A stretch of DNA of 64,000 nt. Source: Adiantum capillus-veneris. Taxonomy: Eukaryota; Streptophyta; Polypodiopsida; Polypodiales; Pteridaceae. The stretch's first letter is position 1. Every line of letters starts with the position of its first letter. Below, piece after piece: positions 1 through 9,845 of the stretch. Location: assembly GCA_014529385.2 (NCBI GenBank), contig CM043953.1, positions 72,485,872 through 72,549,871 on the forward strand, given 5' to 3'. Below the pieces are notes generated by a model that was given only the letters and a program-made list of their open reading frames with translations, did no database searches and was not told the DNA's origin. A program made the position numbers and the translations under genes.

Positions 1-1348
1 ATGCTCGATCCTATTGAGCAAGCTCTAGGCATTTATGAAAAGGAACTCCTCGCAGTTCTACATGCCTTAGACTCATGGAAGCACTATTTATTGGGGACTC
101 CTTTCACTCTGCGGATGGATCACCAAAGCCTTAGGTACTTCATGACGCAGACCAAGCTCTCTAACAAACAAATGAGGTGGGAAAATTTCCTTTTGCAATT
201 TCATTTTCATATTGCTCACATTGGTGGCAAGCATAATCAAGTAGCCGATGCACTCTCAAGACGGCCAAGAGTGAATGCGGTTTCCATAACAACTCACAAT
301 GATCTATCTTCTATAATAGATGAGTACGCTATTGATCCCGATTTTAGAGGTGTGATTTTAATCCTTGGGCTAGGAAAGAAAGAGGAACCATTTACCTTAC
401 AAGATGTTATCTTCTCTATGGCAATAGACTATGTGTTACTAACTCACTACATGAGAAAGTAATGTATGAATCCCATGCTCCTCCTTATGTTAGGCATAGA
501 GGGATTCAGTCTACCCTAAAAGGGATGGAAACATATTTCTATTGGTCTGCCATGAAAGCAAACATACAAGAGTATGTTTCTAAATGTGTAGTATGCCAAA
601 AGACGGATGTAGATCAAAGGTCCCAATGGGAGAAGTACTTACCCTTAGTGGAGTATGCCTACAATAACACTGTACATACCTCCATGGGAAAAGCTCCTAA
701 CGAGTTAATTGAGGGAAGATCCAAAAGTCCCCTGCTACTTAAGGTACATGCGAAGATCTTCGCTGCAGATGAGTATAGCCAAGACCTACAAGAATCTTTC
801 CAAAAGATTAAGGATTCTATCTCTATCTCACAAGAAAGGCAAAAGGCTATTGTTGCTGATAAGCACATAAGAGCCCAAGACTTTAAAGAAAGTGATTGGC
901 TCTTGCTTAAATTTCCCAAGGCTTGATTAAGGCACACAATGGGCAATAATCCTACGGGACACCAAAAGTACTATGCTAAATTAGCAAAAAGGGACTATGG
1001 TCCCTTCGAGATTCTCAAAATAATCAATGAGATGGCCTATCAACTCAAGTTTCCCAGTGATTGGCCCATACACAATGCTTTCCATGTGAGCCTACTAAAG
1101 CCTTACAAAGGAGAGTCACCTCAAGAACCAACTATTGAGACCCACCGGAGATCGAGGACCAAGAAGAGGTGCTGCAACTCGAGTCCATTCTCTAACAGGA
1201 AGACAAGGTATTGATAGGCGGTAAGATTATCTATCTGTATCTTATTAAGTTTAAGAACTATCCTTTTGAAGATGCTAGATGGAGACAAAGCATACAATTA
1301 AAGGATAAATTAAACCTTGTCAATGCTTACAATGCTTCCCTAGAGTAA
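1..1348 (+). pseudogene. Chromovirus (Ty3/gypsy) pol relic: RNase H, integrase zinc finger, chromodomain
   Basis: This is the 3' part of a Ty3/gypsy pol; its start lies upstream of the window. Bases 1-462 read as the RT-linked RNase H (KELLAVLHAL, then DHQSLRYF, ending VADALSRRP). At 462-926 the H2C2 integrase zinc finger follows (two His near the start, then CVVCQK). It runs straight into the integrase C-terminal side (VEYAYNNTVHTSMGKAP), so the catalytic D,D,E core has been deleted. Bases 939-1214 give the post-core domain (GPFEILKIINEMAYQLKFP, then FHVSLLKPYKG). In another frame, 1140-1348 read as a chromodomain (EEVLQLESIL, a stop, then KIIYLYLIKFKNYPFEDARW), which marks the chromovirus branch. 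At least three frame or stop lesions and the core deletion make it non-functional. Confidence 0.88.
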
Positions 1349-1830
1349 GCAAATGTACAAAAGTTTAAAATGAACAAAGCTTTTGTCTTATAAGACTCTC
1401 TTTTTCTGTATTGTGCAAAAAGGTTAAGAAGTATGCATGCTTAGGATCAAGTTTGCGGAGACGACGTCTTCCAAACACCAAGTAGAGCTTGTCACTCTAC
1501 TATGGAAGATTGATAGGACTAATGCGCAGACATGCTTGCGGCAGCTTAGGCTCTCAAGCGCCCAATGGATTATTCATCCATTCTGGAACGATGTCGTAGG
1601 GTAAGATAGGGATCCTCTACCCACTAGAAAAAGGACTAATGAATAGGCTTTATCTTCTCTACCCCATAGTCGAGGACACTATGATTTCAAGAGAGAGGTA
1701 ATGTCATAATAACTAACATCTAATTCTCCTAAATGATTTTCTCATGTTAAGCTAACCATTTAATATGGGGAAGTACCTGGGGAGAAAAGGCTAGATTATT
1801 GGTTAAGCTCGCAGACCGGCTGCAATAGGG

Positions 1831-1870
1831 ATCCAAAGGAGGGAGAATGGGGATCCAAAGGGGGGGGGGG
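1831..1870 (+). other. Polypurine tract-like sequence
   Basis: A purine-rich stretch containing two copies of GGGATCCAAAGG, the second running into a G tract of about twelve bases. It lies after the chromodomain stop and before the LTR-like block, where the plus-strand primer of an LTR element belongs. The exact LTR boundary is not fixed by a second copy in this window. Confidence 0.5.
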
Positions 1871-3278
1871 ACCATCTGCAAAAGAGCAATGTGCATCAAT
1901 GGGCTTCAAAGACCCAAAGGTTCAGCCCATTAAGACTTCAAAAATGCTAAGGTTCCAAAATTCAAAGGTTATGTCCAATGGTCAAACTCTAGGTAAAATT
2001 GAATGCTTATGTGAAGACCATAAAGTCTTCACATATCCCTAGATAGGAGGGGGCAAGCCCAAATTGTAGGGGAGGAGAGAGAAACACACACACACACACT
2101 CTAGCAGGCTCCCTTTACACAAAGGGAATAGGGGACATGTCAGATCCCTAACCCAGTTGCCCCCAAGGTGCATTCAAATCCTATTGGATGGCCATAGAGG
2201 TGGACCAATGAGAATTAGGCTAGAGTACATTTAGTTTAATTCATTTAAAAAAACTTGATTAAAGAACCAATAGAAATTAAGCTCTCTAGAAGATTATTTG
2301 ACAATCTCCCAAGGGGCTCCAATGAGCATTCAACAGACCAATGGCTTGCCTGATTCCTATTGGCCAGAAGACTAAGGGTTCCAATGAGAGTTTAATTGCA
2401 TTAATTAAATACCTAAAGCTCTCACAAAAGGGGAAAAGGGGACACATGTTAGAAGGCTATCACTTATGCTTCTTAATTATGATTGGCTAGGCTTTGCAGG
2501 GCCCAATGGGATGCCAACATGAGTAAAAAGCAAGAGGGGTCGACCAAGAGAAGGAGAAGGCTGATTTTGGCAAGGATTATCACACACACCGTCACACAAT
2601 CTCATGTGTGGAGTAAAGAAGACTCTCTCTCCTTCTCAAGATTTAATGGAAAGCTCATCATCTACTCCAAGCTTGTGAGAAGGGAGGCCTACACCAACAA
2701 CTCTTGTCTTTGTGATGCAAATCCAACCAAGAGCCAATCTTCAATGCATGTTCATATCCTCTTCAATGCTATTATGAGTGATTATGTGAGGAAACATAGT
2801 TCTTTTTGGTAAGAATACTCCTTCTTCCTCTCGATCTACTCTCATACCCCGCTAGCTCTCACCATCTTCGAAGGTGTGTGAGGTCTTGGGTTTGAGTCCA
2901 TGAGGGAATTGATGTTGTGTTTTATAAGTGTGAGCTTGGTTCTTGAAGCTTACATCTTCATTGCACGAGAAAGTTATTGAAGGAACAAAAAGTATTGTAT
3001 TGTAAAATGTCTCCCTTGATGGGGGAAACCTATAATACAAAGCCTTTTGGAGGGGGGACTGGCTCCATGTAAATTGGTCCTCAACTGTTGTCAATAGCTT
3101 AATTTCTCTCTCTTTTTGAAGTATTGTTCATGCCTATCTAACTAGGTATTATGATTTTGTTGCTCTTTCCATCCAAGCACTCTTGCTATGCTCATTAGGA
3201 ATCTATTCTAATGAAATGCTCACTATGTCTATGTTATTTTTTGCTACACACAAGTTACTAGACCATTAAAATGTTACG
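1871..3278 (+). repeat. Probable 3' LTR of the chromovirus-type element
   Basis: No coding content is convincing here. Bases about 2690-3278 are homologous, in inverted orientation, to 19375-19955 followed by 7068-7122. The shared block ends CTACACACAAGTTACTAGAC..ATGTTAC. In the other copy that end lies one base before a tRNA-iMet-type primer-binding site, which identifies it as an LTR 3' end. The start near 1871 is inferred from the polypurine tract only. A short CA run lies at about 2085-2098. Confidence 0.6.
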
Positions 3279-4520
3279 GTAAACACTGCCAAAGAGCTAT
3301 GAAATTGAAGCAAGAGACTATGCTCTTATGGGAAACCAATTGTATTGGAGACTAAAGGATCAACATTTGTGTCTCTATGAAAATGAAGATGAATATATAC
3401 ATACTTTAGAACAAGCACATGTTGGATTAGCTGGAGGTCACTTTTCTAGTGAAACCACTGCTAGAGCAATTTGAATGGCAGGCATATGGTGGCCAACACT
3501 TTTGTAGATGCCACATAATATGTTCAAAGATGTGATGCATGCCTACGAGCAAAAATGCCAACAAGAGTAGAAAACATGCCTTTAAGACCAACGATGGGGG
3601 CTAGAGCTTTTGCAAAATGGGACATAGATTTTGTCGGACCAATACAATCACTTGCTTATAGAACTCAAGCTCAATATATCATTGTAACTACGGACTATTT
3701 GACCAAGCGTACAGAGGTTAAGGAAACCAGGAAGAATGATGCTAGAACCACAATCGCATTCTTTTATGAGAATCTATTCACAAGATATGGACTTCCAATA
3801 GAAATTGTCAATGGTAGGGGAACTTGTTTCCTCAATGAGGTAATTGAGTATCTACTAAATGAATTTTTGGTTATCCATAACAAATCTGCTCCATATCATC
3901 CACAAGAGAATGGACAACCTGAGCACACGAATAAAATTCTTAGCTCGATATTGAGTAAAGTGGTTAGTTCAGGACGAACTGATTGGGAAATGAATCTACA
4001 TGCTACTCTATGGGCTTATAGAGTTTCATTCAAGACAGCTTTAAATACTACACCCTTTAATCTTGTTTATGGTTTTGATGCCATACCAGCGATGGAATTT
4101 CTATTGCCAACACTAAGGGTAGCTAAAGATCTTGAGTAAATAGGACATGAATTGTCAGAGAGGCTTGAAGATTTAGAAAAGCTTGATGAACAAAGGCTAA
4201 CAGCTGTAGCTCACATCTATGCACAAAAACAGAAGAAAAAATAATTTTTGGATTCACATCTAGTCACAAAAATCTTAAAAAAAGGGGACCTAGTTTTAGT
4301 TTATTCCCTTAAGCAACACATTCCCAAATTCAAGAAAATGGGAAATGGACCATTTGTCATTGAAGATGTATCTCCAAGTGGAGGAGTTAAATTGTCCACT
4401 ATAGATGGCGAACCAATGGCTAGCTGGATTAGTGGATGTCACATAAAGAAGTATCACTTACCACTAACCGATGATTTGCTAGAAAAAATGCATGCAGGAA
4501 AGCAGAGAAAGATTAAATGA
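3279..4520 (+). pseudogene. Older Ty3/gypsy integrase relic
   Basis: Starts abruptly at the end of the upstream LTR, so the LTR element probably inserted into or beside it. Bases 3290-3550 are the zinc-finger region (HVGLAGGHFSSETTARAI, a stop, then IWWPTLL, another stop). Bases 3555-4139 are the catalytic core: the first Asp is in KWDIDFVGP and the Glu in NGQPEHTNK. The second Asp context reads IVNGRGTCF where the family has VSDRGTHF, so that residue is lost. Bases 4248-4520 give the integrase C-terminal domain (KKGDLVLVYS, GPFVIEDVSPSGGVKL). Several stops and shifts show it is dead. Confidence 0.85.
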
Positions 4521-4659
4521 TAGCAGGTTGTGGACAAAGCTCGATAGGAAGTTCGACTTTGAGTACTCAAGAGGAGAGCTGCTTTCAAAAATCAACAAAC
4601 ACCTATCCCCATCATCACATTAGAGTCAGATCAATGACTATGGGAATCACAAAATGATG

Positions 4660-4800
4660 TAGTATCAACGAATGATGAATGGTTGGATGGAATTGACCTT
4701 CCCATCACTGTACAATTGAACAATCATAGCACAAATGCATTAGTAGATATCGGTGCTTGAATGAATGCATTTAGTTATTTTTAACTGAGTCAATGTCAAT
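4660..4800 (+). pseudogene. Retropepsin-like fragment
   Basis: One frame reads DEWLDGIDLPITVQLNN, then NALVDIGA, a stop, then MNAFSY. This resembles the plant Ty3/gypsy protease active-site region (ALxDTGAxxN). It lies downstream of the integrase relic on the same strand, which is not the order within a normal pol, so it is probably a separate fragment. It is short and broken; identification rests on this one motif. Confidence 0.4.
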
Positions 4801-5480
4801 TAACAGGAGTTGCTAAAGACCGAAGACGTACGGATGAACATCGAGGATGAATACAAAGAAGTAGTGAAGATTGGAGGTACACATTTTCCACATTTTCCCA
4901 AAATGGTCACGTATTGTAAATTCTCGATTTATTTCAAGCCATTGTAATATTTTAATGTGTTACGGGCTCAATGGGAGTTCCAAGCTGTAAAGAATAGGTC
5001 AGTTACTGTGCCTAGGTTGCAGGTTCAGTAAGTGGTGGAGTCCTAAAGGCCTTGGGTGCCCGAACATTGCATATTTTTACCCTAGGTATATAAAGCAGTG
5101 TGTAAAAGTAATTAGGGTTCTCAAGCTCGTTTGTTAAGAGCACTCTTTGGTGAGAGCTCTTGAGGTGGGTGGCTATGGAGTCCTTGAGCTTCTCCTTGCT
5201 CATGAGACTTGATTAACACTAATCAATGATTCATTCTCTTTCACTATGCCTCTCTCATACTTCTTATGATTGCCTATGATGCTTAGATTAGCTAGATCTT
5301 AATTAATCAATGGTTAATCCCGCTCCAATCTTGTGTGATTGCCCTCTTTTGCTTGTGTGTGCATGTAGGTTTGATTGGAGTGTGGTGCTCGATAGATCTA
5401 TGTGTGTGTGCTTGCGATGAATGTGTTGCATGATAGGATTAGTGTTGTGTGCGTCTTGCAATCGTAGCGTGTGTGATTGG
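4801..5480 (+). other. Non-coding LTR-like stretch
   Basis: No open frame of interest. A TATA-like element at 5087-5094 (TATATAAA) is followed by a T/G-rich tract such as is common in LTRs. It lies between plus-strand retroelement relics and the minus-strand gag relic, so it could be the LTR of the older integrase element. No second copy is present to prove it. Confidence 0.3.
5087..5094 (+). promoter_or_regulatory. TATA-like element in LTR-like DNA
   Basis: TATATAAA lies in a G+T-rich context, in a stretch that may be an LTR. No transcript evidence is available. Confidence 0.25.
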
Positions 5481-6670
5481 CTTGATTGGAGGTGAAGGAA
5501 AGTGGATGTGGAGATTGCCCTTCATTGTGGCTTAGCTCCTCCATAGGCCGAGAAGTCCCAAAACTTGTCTACATATTTGTGAATGGATTCGTTGGGAGAG
5601 AGCTTCAAGCTTCGCCATTTGGTGAGTACTTTGTCTTTGGCATCGGTGGCCAAAAAACTGCTTCATAATGGAAGCTCTTAAAGCTTTCCATGTTCGTGGA
5701 GCTTCACCGTTGGCCCGTAGGCTAGACCGCCATTGCCTAGCGGACTTTTGAAAGTGCATAGCAACATGGCGTAGCTTAGAGGAATCCGTGAAGCCCTCAT
5801 CTCCAAACGCCGCATCGAACTGTTGGATAAAGGCCAAGACTTTGTCCGTAGCACCAAAGGTGCCATCGTAGGTAAGGAAAGAGATGCTCTTCCCTCCCTC
5901 TTCGAACTTCTTGAGCTTTGACGACCTCTTCCACGCGGCATAGGATTTCCTATGGCCTCTTCTTTTTGATGGTTCAAAGGTTGCACCATCACTTTCTTCA
6001 AAGGATGAAGAATTTGAGGAGATGGAGAAGAGGTTACCTCTTTCTCGCCTTTTTCTTGCCTTGATCTTCTTTGTCTTCACCATCACTTTCATAAGAGGAA
6101 GAGGATGAAGAAGATGGAGAAGAGGGGGTCCTCTTTCTCCGGCCTTTTTCTTCTCTTGCTTTTTGTCATCCCTCTTTGAAGTATGGTGTGGAGAAGCATG
6201 CGATGGAATTCTCCGTTTTGGAGGTGATGGAGAAGGTTTAGCCCGCCGTCTTCATGGAGTCATCTCCGTCGAGGTGGCAGGAGACTCACTTCTTTCTCGT
6301 TCCTTCGGTGGAGGCTCTTGAATTCTCCTTTGGAAAGGAGATGCATCATCAAGAAGCAAATTTTTGAGCCCTTCGTTTGGACCTCTTCTTCTTCCCGAAT
6401 TGAAGAGAGGCCTCTTTTGGAAATCTCATCTCAAGGAGGCTTCCTAGGTGCTCTCTCGTCATGGTGGGGAGCTTGGAGAATCCCATGAGCATGAAGCTGC
6501 TGTTGCACTTCACTTTGGAGGGATGGATTGCCCATGGCTTGTTGAAGCTTAAAAACAAGGTCGTTAACAAGCATATGGGCATCGTTAATAGCCTGCTCAT
6601 TAGCAAAATCAAAGCTATCAACATTAATTTCACTCTCTTTACTATTGTCAACAATTCTAACAACTTTTAG
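5480..6670 (-). pseudogene. Ty3/gypsy gag relic
   Basis: Bases 6092-5532 read on the minus strand as a retrotransposon gag domain: SFLTYDGTFGATDKVLAF, then LRHVAMHFQKSARQW and WKALRASIMKQF. It is preceded by a basic Ser/Glu-rich region. The N-terminal part lies at about 6660-6430 in another frame (LVNDLVFKLQQAMGNPSL). The frame is shifted more than once and the 3' side stops at about 5480; no pol follows. It is in the right orientation and place to be the gag of the element whose primer-binding site lies at 7055-7066, but that linkage is inferred. Confidence 0.7.
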
Positions 6671-7054
6671 ATGTAAACTTTTTAGGTGTACTTTGGTACT
6701 TCAAGCCCTAGTTGCTACTCCTCTTTGCCCCTTTAGAAAAAGCACTCAAGCTATTGTACCCGTGGCTCGAATACCATTAATTGCAAGGAATAGAAGAGAG
6801 GGTCGTTCAACACCAAAACAACACCGGCTCCTGTCAAGCTTCTAATAGCTCAATAGTGGTTAAGCCGTAGGCAAGCCCCATAGGACTCCACTATTAAGAC
6901 TATAGCTCTCGATGATGATGTCACGTTAACTGCACGAAGGTAGGCGCACTACAAGGCTGAAAAATCTCTATTCTACTTACTCACATGCAATTAATAATAC
7001 CAACCCAGCTAGCTTGAGGACCTCCCTTCTTGAGCAAGAAAAGAGAAACCTTGT
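6671..7054 (-). other. Retroelement untranslated leader
   Basis: No coding signal. It lies between the primer-binding site at 7055-7066 and the gag relic. A second PBS-like sequence (TGGTATTCGAGCC on the minus strand, 6776-6764) lies within it and could mark the LTR edge of yet another fragment. Confidence 0.35.
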
Positions 7055-7066
7055 GCTCTGATACCA
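7055..7066 (-). other. Primer-binding site, tRNA-iMet type
   Basis: On the minus strand this reads TGGTATCAGAGC, the usual initiator-methionine tRNA primer site of plant LTR retrotransposons. It sits one base after a sequence ending GTTACA, so it fixes the LTR 3' end at 7068. Confidence 0.8.
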
Positions 7067-7067
7067 G

Positions 7068-7122
7068 TGTAACATTTAATGGTCTAGTAACTTGTGTGTA
7101 GCGGAAAATAGCCTGAACATAG
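7068..7122 (-). repeat. 3' end of the interrupted host LTR
   Basis: Minus-strand LTR end, homologous to about 3219-3278 on the plus strand. Its upstream part lies at 19375-19955; the 12.25-kb element has split the two. Confidence 0.8.
7119..7122. repeat. Target-site duplication, left copy
   Basis: ATAG (ATAGT if the LTR is taken to end one base earlier), repeated at 19375-19378 on the other side of the element. The homologous unfilled site at about 3219 (CTCACTATGT) contains the sequence once. Confidence 0.8.
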
Positions 7123-7384
7123 TGAGGCGGTCCGGGGCGGGCAACAAGAAGAGTGGCCTCTAGACACCCTTCAAGGCTCCCGTGCTGCTCAATGGGGCTG
7201 GGGCACAACACAACACAAACCAAAACAACAAACCCACAGCCAAATCCCAACTACACAAGGGGCACCACCTAGTTTAAGAGCGAACTAGGACGCAAAAGAG
7301 GAGAATCGTTAGAGCAACCCACAAACAAGCAAGGAATTTACACTAACCCTAACACCAATGGAACACTCTTACACACTAAAACAC

Positions 7385-7387
<3 letters not shown>

Positions 7388-7433
<46 letters not shown>
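7388..7433. repeat. (GA)n microsatellite in the 3' LTR
   Basis: About 46 bp, interrupted once by a T. The matching tract in the other LTR is longer and uninterrupted except at its end. Confidence 0.95.
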
Positions 7434-8091
7434 TGCTCGGGCTGCTTTGAAACGTATCGGCAATGATCAAGCAAACACAACTATATATTTAAGAAAAAGA
7501 GAGAAAGGGGGAGGGGGTGCTTGTTGCATTAATACCTTCTTACAAATCTGTCATGACAAATCAAAGTGAGATTAATATTTGTTCAACATAGCTTGCGTAA
7601 ATTTCACCATAACACATCACAAAAAAAAGCCACCTCAATCACTGTTTTAAAGCGAGGGGAGTCCTCTCCACCCTGTCGCCCTCTTACAGTATGTGGGATT
7701 TATGGCTAGATTGATGACAACACCAGAGACAAGCTATCAAGAACTTAACAAAAAACACCAAGACACTTACGCATCATTGTTGTCCATTACTTCACGTTGG
7801 AAGGGAGACAAAGTATCCAAGCTTAGTCCAAATCCACCCTCCTTGATTCAGCAAATGTTGGGCTTACACTAGTAGGAGAAATGATAGATTTCCTACTCTC
7901 AATTGAATGATCACTCTCTCTCTTACAATGGCATAGAGTTCCCTTGCTAATCCCCTATTACAACACATGCACATGCATAAGACAATGAGCTTCCACTCAA
8001 GAGCTCCTTCTAGAGAGGTTGAGCTTGGCTTCTCAAGCTATAGCATAGTGCTCTTGCTTATGGCTCCCCCTTTTGTGCTAGCTACATCCTT

Positions 8092-8100
8092 CTTTTATAG
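8092..8100 (-). promoter_or_regulatory. TATA box in the 3' LTR
   Basis: CTATAAAAG on the minus strand, the same element as at 17650-17658 in the 5' LTR. Confidence 0.5.
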
Positions 8101-9817
8101 CAATTTTGAAGGCTAGGGTTACTCCTCTAACCATGGTTGGGTTAGATTTTCAGAAATTTATCTATTTTCTTTTGCTTGGAATTATCAAGAAGTTGGTGGG
8201 GAAAGAGAGAGGAGAGAAATGGAGGTGATAGGACTTTTCATAGTGGGTTAGTGTTAGTAGAGTTAGTATTAATTTACAAATGGAATTGGATATTTACAAT
8301 GGGAGTATCCATGTAGGATACAAATAAGGAAGAAAAACTCTTAAGAGGTAAGAAAAGGTGGATTTCTTACAAGGTTGATGCTCCAAGTGTCTTGAGTAGG
8401 GCCAATTTTGACGCTTGTTGACGGTCCACTAGCTTTGACGGTACATTTTTTCTCCACTCTTGACCTTCCTTGAGAGACAAGGTAATTGAAGCTGAGTAAT
8501 CAACCCCCATGATGCTGTCTTTTAAGAGAAGAGGCTGAATTTTGTGGTTTTTTTATAGATATGGGTAATTTGGAAGAGGAAAAATGAGACTAGGTGGTCA
8601 ATTTTGGAATGGAATTGTGTGTGGGAGGTATGAGTTCACCATGGTTTCTCTTATTCTTCAAGGTTGAGGAGAAGGTGAGTAGTGTGCAGAGAGGAGTGGT
8701 GAGAGAGATGGGGATGATGAGTGGAGAAGTGTGTGTGAAAGAGGAAAATGATAAAGTGGAAGAGAGAGTGTGGCTGCATAGCATGGGAAAACTGGGGTCC
8801 ACTAAAAAAAATCATAGCTCACAGCTCGTAGCTCAAAAAAATATGAAAACATTTGAGGCAAAATTTCAGCCCACGAGCTACAACTTTTGTTTGTATCACC
8901 TTTTCAAATTCGAAGAGCAAGTGAACTTTAAAAATTCAGCAAAACCGACCGTTTTTTTCCACTGCAAAGGTCCTTGTGGGGTCCTTCTTTGGATGATTCT
9001 TTTGAATACCTCCAAGAGTGAGCCCTCCATAGTGCATGTATGCATGCCACCTACCCTTGACCTTATTTGGTAGGTCTATAATTGAAGATATTGTTGAGAT
9101 TAGGATATAAGTGAATAGTACAACTAAGAAAATCAAATATTGAGGGGTCTAAAAAATATGTACATGTCAAATATAAATAATATAAGTGGAAAAAATATAA
9201 AGGGGTCAAAAGAAATCTCTCTCATTATGAGGCTACCATAAAAAGATAAATATTTTTGGTGTTCTAATTTTTTAGAAAAAAAACAAAATAGACGTAGGAA
9301 GGGAAAAATCAAAATAGTGAAAAAATATACACATAAATAAAACTAGTTTTTTTGGATTTTTGTTGGGGTGGAGTTACACCAAATATAAGAGAAGCTTACA
9401 TGAAAATATTTCTATATGGAATAAAGAGTATGAAAAATGGTAAGAAAAAATTGTGGTAATGGTGAGGCAATGTACAGAGTATAAATAACACACACCTAGG
9501 TAGAAATATTTAAATAAATACCAAAATAATTATGAAAAAATCTTTTATTTAGGCCCTATATACAAAGAAATATTTACACACAAAGAGGCCATAATATACT
9601 TTATTTTTTTATTATTTTTATTTATTTTTTAATTTTTGGCTCAACTAGCCCAATGACTAGCTAATTGAGGGTTTTTTAAGAAGATATGGGAAAAGTCCTG
9701 TGACTCACGCACGCCTATGTACAGTGAAATGGTAGGGATAGCCACAATGTTTGGGTGATTTTGGTAGGGTGAGGTAACTCACTGTGGTAATTACAAAGAG
9801 CCGAAAAACGGCTATCA

Positions 9818-9832
9818 TTAGCCCTCCCCCAG
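9818..9832 (-). other. Polypurine tract of the Tat-like element
   Basis: CTGGGGGAGGGCTAA on the minus strand, immediately before the TGATAGCC start of the 3' LTR. This is the expected plus-strand primer position. Confidence 0.8.
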
Positions 9833-9845
9833 GATGATGGTATAT

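Larger units (their letters stand above)
7123..9817 (-). repeat. 3' LTR of the Tat-like element
   Basis: 2,695 bp. On the minus strand it begins TGATAGCCG and ends CCGCCTCA, so it has the usual TG..CA ends. It is nearly identical to 16673-19374. It contains a (GA)n tract at 7388-7433 and a TATA box at 8092-8100. Short open frames inside are not supported as genes. Confidence 0.95.

Noticed and set aside
6760-6776. Second primer-binding site, TGGTATTCGAGCC on the minus strand
   Set aside because: It resembles a PBS but no LTR end is demonstrable next to it, and the classical site at 7055-7066 explains the gag relic better.
8590-9136. Open frames on both strands within the LTR, repeated at 18148-18693
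   Set aside because: They lie inside non-coding LTR sequence, overlap on opposite strands and show no domain; they are conserved only because the LTRs are duplicates.
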